Of a stretch of DNA of 64,000 bases, positions 52,898 through 62,353 are shown piece after piece (position 1 is the stretch's first letter; the number at the start of each line of letters is the position of its first letter). The stretch comes from an uncultured Eubacterium sp. (GTDB taxonomy: Bacteria > Bacillota > Clostridia > Lachnospirales > Lachnospiraceae). A model generated the notes under the pieces. It did no database searches, was not told the origin of the DNA, and worked only from the letters and a program-made list of their open reading frames with translations. The position numbers were made by a program, and so were the translations under genes. The stretch spans positions 124,001 through 188,000 of the forward strand of contig CAJTRZ010000004.1 of the NCBI GenBank assembly GCA_910578975.1, written 5' to 3'.

Positions 52898-54419
52898 GCC
52901 GGCATTGTTTTCTACAGCATGGGCACTGGTTCCACCAGTTGTAGCTATCGCACTCGCATTAATTACAAAAGAGGTATATAGTTCACTGTTTATTGGAATT
53001 CTAGTAGGAGCGGTGTTGTATGGTCAGATGGATGTAGAAAGAACTATTATGCACACATTCAATGACGGATTTGTAGGGGTACTATCAGATGCCTACAATG
53101 TTGGTATTTTAGTATTTCTGGTAATTCTTGGAACAATAGTTGCTCTAATGAACAAGGCAGGAGGCTCAGCTGCATTTGGACGATGGGCGAGCGAGCATAT
53201 TAAGTCCAGAGTGGGCGCACAGCTTGCAACAATTCTCCTTGGTGTACTGATTTTTATAGATGATTATTTTAATTGTCTGACAGTAGGAAGCGTTATGCGA
53301 CCGGTAACAGATAAGCATAAAATTTCCCGAGCCAAACTGGCATATTTGATTGATGCGACAGCAGCACCGGTGTGTATCATTGCACCAATTTCATCCTGGG
53401 CAGCAGCAGTTAGTGGATTTGTAAAAGGAGAAGATGGTCTGGCATTGTTCGTGAAAGCGATACCATATAACTTTTATGCCATTCTTACAATCGTCATGAT
53501 GGTGGCAATGGCGGTAATGAAAGTAGAATACGGTCCGATGGCAAAGCATGAAAAGAATGCGAAAGCAGGAGACTTATTCTCGATGGGAGATAGAGAACAG
53601 ATTATTGGAGACATACAGGATGATAGTGAGAAAAAGGGAAAAGTGATTGACCTGTTGATTCCGATTATTTGTCTGGTAATCTGTTGTGTCATTGGTATGG
53701 TATATACAGGTGGTATTTTTAAAGGAGCAGGATTTGTTGAGGCATTCTCTAACAGCGATGCATCTGTAGGACTGGCACTCGGTAGTTTCTTTGGCTTGGT
53801 CATAACAATTTTATTATATGTTTGTAGAAGAGTTCTTCCATTTAAGAAATGTATGGATTGTTTAGTAGATGGATTTAGAGCAATGGTTCCGGCTATTTTA
53901 ATTTTAACGATGGCATGGACATTGAAAGCTATGACAGATTCTTTGGGAGCAAAGGAATTTGTAGCAGAGGCTATGAAAGTTGCAGCAGGAGATTTTATGA
54001 AATTCCTTCCGGCAATTATTTTTTTAGTAGCTTGTTTCTTGGCATTTGCCACAGGTACATCTTGGGGAACTTTTGGAATTTTGATTCCGATTGTTGTTTT
54101 CGTATTCGAAACAGATGCAGCACAGTATGAATTGATGATTATTTCGATTTCAGCATGTATGGCAGGAGCTGTTTGTGGGGATCATTGTTCGCCGATATCT
54201 GATACAACGATTATGGCATCGGCGGGAGCTGAGTGTGATCACGTAAATCATGTTTCAACACAGTTGCCATATGCCATTGTAGCAGCAGTTGTTTCATTTT
54301 TGGCATACATTATTGCAGGATTTGTTCAAAATGCATGGGTTGTATTGCCATTGGCGATTATAGCGATGATTGGTCTGGTAGCACTGATAAAATATACAAT
54401 AGGCAATAAAGAAGAGTAG
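52779..54419 (+). CDS. NhaC-family Na+/H+ antiporter
   Basis: Integral membrane exchanger of about 546 residues with around twelve hydrophobic helices. The family pattern is clear: WALVPPVVAIALALITKEVYSSLFIGILVGA near the start, IFIDDYFNCLTVGSVMRPV near 165, the central LTMAWTLKAMTDSLGA, and near the C terminus FATGTSWGTFGILIP and CGDHCSPISDTT. Depending on the branch such proteins exchange sodium for protons or carry malate/lactate or amino acids. ATG 52779 is chosen; GTG 52767 is in frame. The ribosome site is weak and an upstream ORF overlaps it. Confidence 0.9.
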   Translation: MKRLQKKWGTKKLSAIVCISMLLVVVCATVVFGAEKAKFEPALFSTAWALVPPVVAIALALITKEVYSSLFIGILVGAVLYGQMDVERTIMHTFNDGFVGVLSDAYNVGILVFLVILGTIVALMNKAGGSAAFGRWASEHIKSRVGAQLATILLGVLIFIDDYFNCLTVGSVMRPVTDKHKISRAKLAYLIDATAAPVCIIAPISSWAAAVSGFVKGEDGLALFVKAIPYNFYAILTIVMMVAMAVMKVEYGPMAKHEKNAKAGDLFSMGDREQIIGDIQDDSEKKGKVIDLLIPIICLVICCVIGMVYTGGIFKGAGFVEAFSNSDASVGLALGSFFGLVITILLYVCRRVLPFKKCMDCLVDGFRAMVPAILILTMAWTLKAMTDSLGAKEFVAEAMKVAAGDFMKFLPAIIFLVACFLAFATGTSWGTFGILIPIVVFVFETDAAQYELMIISISACMAGAVCGDHCSPISDTTIMASAGAECDHVNHVSTQLPYAIVAAVVSFLAYIIAGFVQNAWVVLPLAIIAMIGLVALIKYTIGNKEE

Positions 54420-54479
54420 TATTGAATCAAAAGTGTAGAAAAAGCAGAACTTTTCGCAAATAAATTTATGGAGGATATT

Positions 54480-54743
54480 ATGTTAACAATATATGGAACA
54501 AAACAGTGTAGATTTTGTGTGGAATGTAAATCTGCATTTGATGAACAAGGAGTAACGTATACTTTTGTAGAATTGCTTGATGATTTGCAAATATTAAAAC
54601 AATTTATTAATATACGGGATACCAACCCTGTATATGAGGGAATACAAGGCTCTGGAAAGTTGGGAATACCATTGATTGAAACTGAGGATGGTGTGTATAC
54701 CAGGGACTGGAAACAGTTTTTGCCGGAAAATAATAAAAACTAA
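54480..54743 (+). CDS. Glutaredoxin-family protein
   Basis: Small thiol protein of 87 residues with MLTIYGTKQCRFCVECKSAF at the N terminus; CRFC at 10-13 is the redox pair and a third cysteine follows three residues later. KLGIPLIETEDG near 60 is the cis-proline part of the thioredoxin fold. Start at ATG 54480 behind GGAGG. It lies 16 bases before mscL, so the two are probably co-transcribed. Confidence 0.85.
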   Translation: MLTIYGTKQCRFCVECKSAFDEQGVTYTFVELLDDLQILKQFINIRDTNPVYEGIQGSGKLGIPLIETEDGVYTRDWKQFLPENNKN

Positions 54744-54758
54744 CGAGGAGGACATGAA

Positions 54759-55196
54759 ATGTTAAAAGAATTCAAAGAGTTTGCCATAAAAGGTAATATG
54801 ATTGATTTGGCAGTAGGTGTAATTATTGGTGGTGCGTTTAATGGCTTAGTTACATCTTTGGTAGACAATGTAATTATGCCGGTGCTTACATTGCTTACAG
54901 GAAAGATTGATTTCAGTAATATGTTTATAGCATTAGATGGCGAACATTATGCTACTTTAGCAGAGGCACAAAAAGTGGGCGGTGCAACGTTGAATTACGG
55001 TACCTTTATTTCAGGGTTGTTAAACTTTTTAATCATGGCGTTTGTTGTTTTTCTTATAGTTAAAGCAATGAACAAGATGAGACGAAAAGAAGAACCTGCA
55101 CCGGTCACGACAAAAGTTTGTCCACACTGCATGTCAGAAATACATATTGATGCAGACAGATGTCCGCATTGTACCAGTCAGTTAGGTGAAAACTAA
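54759..55196 (+). CDS. mscL: Large-conductance mechanosensitive channel with C-terminal zinc ribbon
   Basis: Tension-gated channel that releases solutes on osmotic downshock. The 145 residues show the classic start FKEFAIKGNMIDLAVGVIIGGAF with helix 1 at about 14-45, a periplasmic loop, and helix 2 at about 83-105. Instead of the usual simple C-terminal helix it ends in CPHC and CPHC pairs at about 122-140, a zinc ribbon seen in a number of clostridial MscL proteins. AGGAGG precedes the ATG. It follows a glutaredoxin gene. Confidence 0.96.
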   Translation: MLKEFKEFAIKGNMIDLAVGVIIGGAFNGLVTSLVDNVIMPVLTLLTGKIDFSNMFIALDGEHYATLAEAQKVGGATLNYGTFISGLLNFLIMAFVVFLIVKAMNKMRRKEEPAPVTTKVCPHCMSEIHIDADRCPHCTSQLGEN

Positions 55197-55204
55197 ATAA
55201 TAAT

Positions 55205-55274
55205 AAAGAACTGCTTTAATACATTTTAATTACTTTCATCAGAAGGGATAGATGTTAATAAAGCAGTTCTTTTA
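55205..55274 (+). terminator. Terminator after mscL
   Basis: AAAGAACTGCTTTA pairs with TAAAGCAGTTCTTT, with a loop of about 40 bases, and ends in TTTT. Confidence 0.8.
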
Positions 55275-55338
55275 TAATTGCTTTTTCTTTAGGATTTTAT
55301 TAAAATATTATTTATATAGAAAAAAACGGAGGAAGAAA

Positions 55339-56463
55339 ATGAACGGAAAAAAATTAGGATTTGGTCTTATGAGACTGCCATTAATCGCAGAAAACGATGC
55401 AGGAGACATTGACATTGAAGAAATGTCAAAAATGGTAGACACATTTTTGGAAAGAGGGTTTACATATTTTGATACAGCATGGATGTACTGTGGATTTAAA
55501 AGTGAAGATGCAACAAAGGAAGCATTGGTGAAACGCCATCCAAGAGACAGTTTTACACTGGCAGATAAATTACATGGAGGTTTCTTTAACAATTTAGAAG
55601 AGGCAGATAATATTTTCAATGAGCAGCTCAGGAAAACAGGTGTAGAGTATTTTGATTATTATTTACTTCATGATGTTGGTTTAGACCATTATAAAAAATA
55701 TACTGAATTAGGCTGTTTTGACTGGCTGGTAAATAAAAAGAAGCAGGGATTGGTAAAAAACATTGGTTTCTCTTACCATGACAATGCAGAATTGTTAGAT
55801 AAAGTATTGTCAGAACATCCGGAAATAGAATTTGTACAGCTCCAGATTAATTATCTCGACTGGGACAGCGAGGGAGTACAGTCACGGAAATGTTATGAAG
55901 TAGCTACAAAGCATGGTGTACCGGTTATTGTTATGGAACCGGTAAAAGGCGGAACGCTTGCGAATGTACCGGTATCTGTAGAAGAGCATTTTAAGTCATA
56001 TAATTCAGAAATGTCCGTTCCATCATGGGCGATTCGGTTTGCTGCCAGTCTTGATAATGTAATGATGGTACTCAGTGGAATGAGTAATATGGAACAGTTG
56101 CTGGATAACACAGATTATATGATGGATTTTGAGCCATTAAGTGAGGATGAATTGAAAGTAGTACAGGATGCGGTGGATATATTAAATGAAAATATTGAAA
56201 TTCCATGTACAGGCTGTTCCTATTGTACAGAAGGTTGTCCGAAAAAAATTGCTATTCCAAAATATTTCTCATTATATAATGCAGATAAGCAGGAAGTAAA
56301 AGAAAAAGGCTGGACTCCTCAGGGTGAATATTATGACCGCTTGACAGGAACATTTGGTAAGGCAAGTGATTGTATTGCTTGTGGTAAATGTGAAAAAATC
56401 TGTCCACAGAATCTCCCAATTATTGATGACTTAAAAAAAGTAGCAGAACATTTTGGAAAATAA
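55339..56463 (+). CDS. Aldo/keto reductase with two 4Fe-4S motifs
   Basis: 374-residue soluble oxidoreductase. The barrel part, 1 to about 285, has GFGLMRLPL at the start, YFDTAWMY near 47 (catalytic Asp/Tyr region) and FDYYLLHDV near 108. The C-terminal part carries CTGCSYCTEGCP near 294 and CIACGKCEKICP near 346, each able to hold a 4Fe-4S cluster, as in the ferredoxin-type branch of this family in clostridia. The start at ATG 55339 follows CGGAGG; the frame is open upstream without a site. Substrate unknown. Confidence 0.9.
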   Translation: MNGKKLGFGLMRLPLIAENDAGDIDIEEMSKMVDTFLERGFTYFDTAWMYCGFKSEDATKEALVKRHPRDSFTLADKLHGGFFNNLEEADNIFNEQLRKTGVEYFDYYLLHDVGLDHYKKYTELGCFDWLVNKKKQGLVKNIGFSYHDNAELLDKVLSEHPEIEFVQLQINYLDWDSEGVQSRKCYEVATKHGVPVIVMEPVKGGTLANVPVSVEEHFKSYNSEMSVPSWAIRFAASLDNVMMVLSGMSNMEQLLDNTDYMMDFEPLSEDELKVVQDAVDILNENIEIPCTGCSYCTEGCPKKIAIPKYFSLYNADKQEVKEKGWTPQGEYYDRLTGTFGKASDCIACGKCEKICPQNLPIIDDLKKVAEHFGK

Positions 56464-56524
56464 ATCTAATATATAAGATTTTGAATCTTTTGCTTTAGTA
56501 AAATATAGCATTTTATATTATTTA

Positions 56525-56562
56525 AAACTCCAGACAGAAAATTCTAACTGTCTGGAGTTTTG
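56525..56562. terminator. Bidirectional terminator between convergent genes
   Basis: AAAACTCCAGACAG pairs perfectly with CTGTCTGGAGTTTT; A-run and T-run flanks let it work on both strands, for the aldo/keto reductase and for the oxidoreductase operon on the minus strand. Confidence 0.9.
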
Positions 56563-56564
56563 TA

Positions 56565-58775
56565 TTATAAATATTTATTTTCAGACTTTGCAACCAGTTT
56601 TTGAAATCTATTGTCGATTTCGTCTTGCAATTCTAAAACAATATCAGCGTATTCCTCTTTAATCAAATGTTTTGTTCTTCCCATCATTCCAAGCCATCTC
56701 TCAACAGGAATTGCTTTGTCAGAGGCTTTCGGGTTGTAGTTTAATTTTGTCTTGCCCTGTTCCACTTCATAGAGTGGGAAGTAACAGCAGTCTACAGCAG
56801 CCTCGATAACTTTACGTTCTGTAGCCGGATTATCATTCCAGTTTAGAGGACAGGAAGATAGAGCTTTCAAATAGGCAGTTCCTTCATGTTTCGCATAATA
56901 GGCAGCCTTTGCAGCTTTTTTCATAAAGTCTACAGGGTTGGATTCTGCTGCCGTTGCCACATAAGGAATATTCGCAGCAGCCATAATTTGAGCCATGTCT
57001 TTGTGAAAAAAGGTTTTGCCAAACTGTTCCTGCCCGATATGGGATGTAGAACTCTTTGCCCCTTTTGGCGTCGAATAAGACAACTGATATCCAGTATTCA
57101 TATAGCCACCGTTGTCATATTCAAAGATAATAAGTTTATGACCGCGGAGAGCTGTTCCAAGGGCAGAACCCATACCGATATCCATTCCGCCATCACCACT
57201 TACCATAATGAAAACAATATCCCCTTTTGGAATTTCTCCTTTTTCCTGTTTTCGGTGGCAGACTTCCACGATACCGCTCAGAGTAGCAGCGCCATTTTGA
57301 AATAGATTGTGTACGTATGGGACCTTAAAACTTGTTTTTGGATATGCTGTGGTAACAATCATTCCACATCCGGTCTGGAACAGTAAAACTACCGGGTCTT
57401 CAATAACGCGTAGTAATAAATTGAGATTAACGATAATACCACATCCGGGGCAGGCACCATGTCCTGGTGCAATACGTTTTGGCATGGCGGTTGTAGCATT
57501 GATTGTTGCCCCGCTGACATTTAGGGAATCTTTCTGTTTCGTAATATTGGTGATGCCGAGTTTTGTTTTTTCTGGTGTTAAAGGGTTAAAAAAGTTATCA
57601 CGATGCTCATTCGGGATTCCGGCGGTAGTACCGTAATAAATGAGTTCGTTATTTTCACTGTGAAACATTTCTATAGCATCTTCCACATAAAAATCTTTAC
57701 CTCCAAGACCATATATGATAGATGAAATATTTGTAATACATCCATATTTCTGTAGAGCTGCACGAATTTCTATAGAAAGATTGCCACCAATGGCACCATA
57801 ACTATCCTGCCTGTCAGCAATAACAATTTTTTTGGCGTCTTTTAACTGATTATAAATATCTTCACCAGGAAAAGGTCTGAGCATAGTAAGGGTCAAAACA
57901 CCAACCTTTTCTCCCTGTTCCCGCAGACGGTCTACTGCAACCATTGCGGTGTCAAAAGAAGAGCCAAGAAGAATAAGAATTGTTTCGGCATCATTACAAC
58001 AATAAGCTTCCCATGTTTTATATCCTCTTCCGGACAACTTTTCATACTCAGTAAATAAGTCAGGTAATACTTTAGACACTTCGTTCATTGCCAGATGGAG
58101 CTGATAGCGGTTATTAATTAAATCAGGTTCGTTCATGTAAGAGCCGACAGTTATCGGATTTTCAAAATCAAGTAAAGGAAATGGTTCTCTTTTTTCACCA
58201 ATATATTTGCGTACCACAGCGTCATTGGAAAAGCGGTAGCAACTGCGTTTCTGATGGCTTGTAAAAAAACCGTCAAATGCTACTGCTACAGGAAGATTTA
58301 CCTTTTCTGCCAGTTTTAAGGCAATTAAATTAAAATCATATACTTGTTGTACACTGTGGGCAAAAAAGATAGGCCATCCACAGTTTAACAAAAACATAAT
58401 ATCACTGTGATCTCCTTTAATGGATAACGGACCTGATACGGTACGGCATGCCACATTCATTACCATAGGATATCTGGTTCCTGATTGTACCGGAAATTGT
58501 TCCAGAGCATACAACAGCCCGTTGGCACTGGTAGCATTAAAGACTCTCCCTCCGGATACAGATGCTCCATAGCAGATTCCTGCAGCGCTATGTTCTCCCT
58601 CGGCAGCAATCATTACAATGTCCGTTTTTCCTTCTGCTTTCATCAAATCAAGATTTTCAGCAATTTGCGTGGAAGGAGTAATAGGATAATAGCCCATGAC
58701 ATCATATCCTACCTGTTTTACAGCAATTGCGGCAATTTCGTTGCCAGATGCAAATTCCAGTTCCTGAGTTTCCAT
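56565..58775 (-). CDS. 2-oxoacid:ferredoxin oxidoreductase, fused alpha-beta subunit
   Basis: Oxidative decarboxylation of a 2-oxoacid to acyl-CoA with reduction of ferredoxin. The 736 residues join alpha (about 1-390: GNEIAAIAVKQVGYDVMGYYPITPST, then EGEHSAAGICYGAS) and beta (about 430-736: GHGACPGCG near 436, and the thiamine diphosphate motif GDGGMDIGMGSALG near 525 with YDNGGYMNTG). Beta resembles branched-chain or 2-oxoglutarate type enzymes as much as pyruvate enzymes, so substrate is open. Its ATG overlaps the stop of the gamma-delta gene by one base (TAATG), indicating coupled translation. Confidence 0.9.
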   Translation of the reverse strand: METQELEFASGNEIAAIAVKQVGYDVMGYYPITPSTQIAENLDLMKAEGKTDIVMIAAEGEHSAAGICYGASVSGGRVFNATSANGLLYALEQFPVQSGTRYPMVMNVACRTVSGPLSIKGDHSDIMFLLNCGWPIFFAHSVQQVYDFNLIALKLAEKVNLPVAVAFDGFFTSHQKRSCYRFSNDAVVRKYIGEKREPFPLLDFENPITVGSYMNEPDLINNRYQLHLAMNEVSKVLPDLFTEYEKLSGRGYKTWEAYCCNDAETILILLGSSFDTAMVAVDRLREQGEKVGVLTLTMLRPFPGEDIYNQLKDAKKIVIADRQDSYGAIGGNLSIEIRAALQKYGCITNISSIIYGLGGKDFYVEDAIEMFHSENNELIYYGTTAGIPNEHRDNFFNPLTPEKTKLGITNITKQKDSLNVSGATINATTAMPKRIAPGHGACPGCGIIVNLNLLLRVIEDPVVLLFQTGCGMIVTTAYPKTSFKVPYVHNLFQNGAATLSGIVEVCHRKQEKGEIPKGDIVFIMVSGDGGMDIGMGSALGTALRGHKLIIFEYDNGGYMNTGYQLSYSTPKGAKSSTSHIGQEQFGKTFFHKDMAQIMAAANIPYVATAAESNPVDFMKKAAKAAYYAKHEGTAYLKALSSCPLNWNDNPATERKVIEAAVDCCYFPLYEVEQGKTKLNYNPKASDKAIPVERWLGMMGRTKHLIKEEYADIVLELQDEIDNRFQKLVAKSENKYL

Positions 58776-59899
58776 TATACTTCACCACCTTCTATACGTT
58801 TTTCTGTTAAATAAGATTCTGAGGTAATGTATCCGTCTGCTCCGGATTTCTCATAATAGTCGGGAGTCCTGATTAAGTCTTTATTTGGCATAAAGTAAGG
58901 TTTCCGGTCATATTTTTCTTCTAAATCTCCTACTAAAGCGTGCGTAGGGCATACGGAAACACATCGTAGACAGCCTTTACAGTGAAAGTAATCAAGTCCT
59001 TTATTTACCATCATTTCTCTGCCCTGATATTCTCCCGGTTCGAATTGAAATACCATGTCAGGACAGGTACTGTCACATAATCCACAGTTAATGCATTTTT
59101 CAGGAATAAAAATAGGAATGTATCCTTGTCGGGATGGAGACAGATCGTTTACAACACTGTTTCCATAATTTAAGTTAATACCACCCATTGGGGCTGTTTC
59201 ATAGCCAAGTGTTCCCTGCTGATACTTTTGACTTACACCATCTTCTATATTTGGATTGTACTTAGTAACAGAACCTTTTGGGTAGTTTGTTGACCTTGTT
59301 TCCTCGTATCCACGTTTGATTCCTTCGAGATTACCTTTCAGTGCCTGGGGATATTTTTTGCCTAAGGTGTTGCTGCAAATTTCATACATATCTTCTAATT
59401 TTACAAAACCCATAGCTTTTGCCATTGCGCCTATCATAACAACATTTATGCGGGACTTCGTTTCCATGGCAATCTTTTGTGCGTGAATACATACAATTTT
59501 TGAGGCAGAGATGTTGTTATGAAACATATAGTGTTCCATAATATCTTCCGGTGAAACATTTGTGTTGATAATAATTATTGTGTCTTTACCGCAACCATCA
59601 AAAATGTCTGTATTCTGCATCAGTGCCTGATGAAAAATACAAAGAATATGCGGATGTGTTACTGGAGAATGTACCCGAATATCTTTGTCAGGAGAGCTAT
59701 ATCGAATAAATGCTTTTACAGGAGTACCGGTTTTTTCAGAGCCATAGCTGGAAAAGCTGGCGCTATTAAGACCAAGATATTTAATTCCAAGTTCTCCCAT
59801 CATCTTGCCACATAGATTCGCACCTAATCCCCCAATACTTTCAATTCGTATTTCATAATATCCATTATCATTTTGTAAAGGTAATTTTGTTTTTTTCAT
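58775..59899 (-). CDS. 2-oxoacid:ferredoxin oxidoreductase, fused gamma-delta subunit
   Basis: 374 residues. The gamma domain, about 15-200, has IRIESIGGLGANLCGKMMGE and FSSYGSEKTGTPVKAFIRYS. The delta part is a two-cluster ferredoxin: CINCGLCDSTCPDMVF near 268 and CKGCLRCVSVCPTHAL near 305, carrying electrons from the thiamine centre. The ATG at 59899 has AGAGGT upstream; GTG 59905 is a less likely start. It is the first gene of the two-gene operon. Having only two genes for four domains is compact but known in anaerobic Firmicutes. Confidence 0.9.
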   Translation of the reverse strand: MKKTKLPLQNDNGYYEIRIESIGGLGANLCGKMMGELGIKYLGLNSASFSSYGSEKTGTPVKAFIRYSSPDKDIRVHSPVTHPHILCIFHQALMQNTDIFDGCGKDTIIIINTNVSPEDIMEHYMFHNNISASKIVCIHAQKIAMETKSRINVVMIGAMAKAMGFVKLEDMYEICSNTLGKKYPQALKGNLEGIKRGYEETRSTNYPKGSVTKYNPNIEDGVSQKYQQGTLGYETAPMGGINLNYGNSVVNDLSPSRQGYIPIFIPEKCINCGLCDSTCPDMVFQFEPGEYQGREMMVNKGLDYFHCKGCLRCVSVCPTHALVGDLEEKYDRKPYFMPNKDLIRTPDYYEKSGADGYITSESYLTEKRIEGGEV

Positions 59900-60061
59900 A
59901 GACACCTCTGTTTTTGGACTGTTATTAAATAGTTATTGGTAAAATGGTAAAATATATACATTATTTCATAGACATTTCTATTTTGCATATGGTACTATAA
60001 CGATTAGAGCAAAGGCAGTATTGGAAGATTCATATAAAGTCTTTTACAGAAAGGAAAAACA

Positions 60062-60880
60062 ATGGCAGATCAGGCAAAATTTACAGGAACAGATACTTAT
60101 GTGGCAGCAGATGATTTAATGGCATCTGTGGAAGTGGCAATGGAATTACAGAAACCACTTCTTATTAAAGGGGAACCGGGAACAGGAAAAACCATGTTGG
60201 CAGAGGCAGTGTCAAAAGCATTAGATAAAGAACTTTTAATATGGAATATTAAATCTACCACGAAGGCACAGGATGGATTATACATGTATGATACGATTCA
60301 GAGATTATATGACAGTCAGTTTGGAGAGTCCGGAGTAGATGATATTGCCCATTATATTAAACTGGGAAAGTTAGGAGAGGCTTTTAAAAAGGAACAGCAG
60401 GTAGTTCTTCTAATTGATGAAATAGATAAGGCTGATTTAGAGTTTCCAAATGATCTTTTGTGGGAGCTTGATAAGATGGAGTTTTATATTCATGAAACAA
60501 AGGAAACAGTTAAGGCAAAGATACGTCCGATTGTAATCATTACATCGAATGCAGAAAAGGAATTACCTGATGCATTTCTTCGTCGTTGTATTTTTCATTA
60601 TATAAGTTTCCCAGAACCAGATTTAATGCGCCAGATTGTAAATGCCCATTTTGAAAATTTAGAAGAGCATCTGTTGGAGCAGGCGATGAATACTTTTTAC
60701 AGAATCAGAAATATCAGAGACATTCGAAAGAAACCAAGCACATCGGAACTGATTGACTGGTTAAGAGCGTTGATGATAGGCGGCGTAGACCCGGATACAA
60801 TTGATAAAAAATTACCATATCTGGGTGTTCTGATTAAAAAGGATGAAGACTTAGAAACAATAAAAATGGTAAGCAGATAA
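60062..60880 (+). CDS. MoxR-family AAA+ ATPase
   Basis: Chaperone-like ATPase of 272 residues that usually works with a VWA-domain partner to mature or activate metalloenzymes or membrane complexes. Walker A is GEPGTGKT at 37-44, Walker B LLIDEIDKAD near 116-125, and sensor 1 TSNAEKELPDAFLRRC near 162-177. GAAAGG precedes the ATG. The VWA gene follows within 80 bases, a conserved pairing. It is divergent from the oxidoreductase operon, which might be a client, though this is inference. Confidence 0.9.
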   Translation: MADQAKFTGTDTYVAADDLMASVEVAMELQKPLLIKGEPGTGKTMLAEAVSKALDKELLIWNIKSTTKAQDGLYMYDTIQRLYDSQFGESGVDDIAHYIKLGKLGEAFKKEQQVVLLIDEIDKADLEFPNDLLWELDKMEFYIHETKETVKAKIRPIVIITSNAEKELPDAFLRRCIFHYISFPEPDLMRQIVNAHFENLEEHLLEQAMNTFYRIRNIRDIRKKPSTSELIDWLRALMIGGVDPDTIDKKLPYLGVLIKKDEDLETIKMVSR

Positions 60881-60959
60881 TGCCGATAAAATATGAAAAG
60901 ACAGTGTCATAATAGACGTTCTATGCAATGATGACAGCTGCTGATTGAATGGAGACAGT

Positions 60960-62159
60960 ATGTTTACAACATTTTTTTATACGTTGAAAAATAATGGATT
61001 AGATATATCTACTACGGAATGGATTACTCTTATGGATGGACTGGACAAGGGACTGGCACATTCCAGTTTTACAGATTTTTATTATTTGTGCAGGACAGTT
61101 CTGGTAAAAAACGAAGGTGATTATGACAAACTGGACATGGCATTTCAGGAGTATTTTCAGAATATAAAGACCGATAAACTCAATATGGAAAAATTGAATG
61201 CGTGGCTGCATAATGACAACGATAGAGCGCAGATGACAAATCCAGAAGATTTTAAAGATGATAGGACAAAGAAGGAAGCTACGGAAATTCATAGGATGTT
61301 TCGTGAGCGTTTGGGAGAACAGCATACGGAACATAATGGTGGTAATTACTGGATTGGTACAGGTGGAGGTTCGCCATTTGGAAAAAATGGAAGAACAGCA
61401 GGAGGGATACAGTTAGGAAACCATGCTGGAATGAAGACTGCTTTTGCAGTTATGGGAGAACGAAGATATAAAGATTTCCGACGGGACAAGAAACTCACGA
61501 TGAGACAGTTTCAGGTAGCGTTGCGCGAACTTCGACAGTATTCGAGAAAAATGGATTTACCAAAGACAGAACTGGACATTGATGGAACAATAGATGCTAC
61601 ATGTAATCAGGGAGGATATCTGAAATTAGAATTTGAACAGCCTAGGAAAAATTCTGTGAAATTAATGCTGTTATTTGACAGTGGCGGTTCTATGTATCCT
61701 TATAGCGAACTTTGTAATGAATTATTTCAGGCAGTGCATAAAGCGAATCATTTTAAAGATGTAAAGACATTTTATTTTCATAACTGTATTTATGCAAAAT
61801 TATATAAAACACCAGAGTGCGAGACTGGTGACTGGATTGATACTACATGGGCGTTCAAAAACTACGATAAGGACTATAAGGTAATTATTGTTGGGGATGC
61901 AGGAATGGCAGAAGAAGAGTATTTGGACAAGAATGGAAATTACAACGGGCCAAATGATGGTCTATCAGGACATGAGTGGATGCAGTTATTCCGTAAGAAA
62001 TATCCTCATTCTATCTGGATGAATCCTTCCTATCATGGAGATTTGACAAGAATGTATTGGATGGAGTCAGAAAGATTGATTAAAGAGATAGTTGATATGT
62101 ATCCTTTAACAGTTGATGGTTTAAAAGCAGGTATAAAAAAATTGATGAGTGATAAATAA
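60960..62159 (+). CDS. VWA-domain protein, CoxE-like partner of MoxR
   Basis: 399 residues. The N-terminal half is charged and helical; the C-terminal half, about 230-395, is a von Willebrand A domain with the metal site DSGGSMYPYSE near 240, VIIVGDAGM near 310 and WMNPSYHG near 360. The third metal-site serine pattern (D-x-G-x-S) is kept. The ATG at 60960 follows GGAGAC; an ATG at 60945 is less well placed. Together with the upstream ATPase it forms a MoxR-VWA unit acting in the cytoplasm. Confidence 0.87.
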   Translation: MFTTFFYTLKNNGLDISTTEWITLMDGLDKGLAHSSFTDFYYLCRTVLVKNEGDYDKLDMAFQEYFQNIKTDKLNMEKLNAWLHNDNDRAQMTNPEDFKDDRTKKEATEIHRMFRERLGEQHTEHNGGNYWIGTGGGSPFGKNGRTAGGIQLGNHAGMKTAFAVMGERRYKDFRRDKKLTMRQFQVALRELRQYSRKMDLPKTELDIDGTIDATCNQGGYLKLEFEQPRKNSVKLMLLFDSGGSMYPYSELCNELFQAVHKANHFKDVKTFYFHNCIYAKLYKTPECETGDWIDTTWAFKNYDKDYKVIIVGDAGMAEEEYLDKNGNYNGPNDGLSGHEWMQLFRKKYPHSIWMNPSYHGDLTRMYWMESERLIKEIVDMYPLTVDGLKAGIKKLMSDK

Positions 62160-62185
62160 AAAGTAAAAAATTTTCTAATTTATGG

Positions 62186-62211
62186 AAGAAGCCTGAGAGG
62201 GCTTCTTTTTT
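62186..62211 (+). terminator. Intrinsic terminator after the MoxR-VWA unit
   Basis: AAGAAGCC pairs with GGCTTCTT around TGAGAG, followed by T's. It isolates the downstream glucanase gene. Confidence 0.9.
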
Positions 62212-62353
62212 CAGCATTTATGCTAGAATACGCATCACTATCTTATCACAATATTTTTGTACAAATTTACTAGAAAGACTTGATAAAAACATTTTTATTT
62301 GTTTATATGTAATTATAGTTTTATACAAAAGGAGAAAAGTAAAGGAGAAGGTT

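Noticed and set aside
53474..54052. 192-codon minus-strand frame inside the NhaC-type gene
   Set aside because: Mirror of a strongly coding membrane protein; no start signal.
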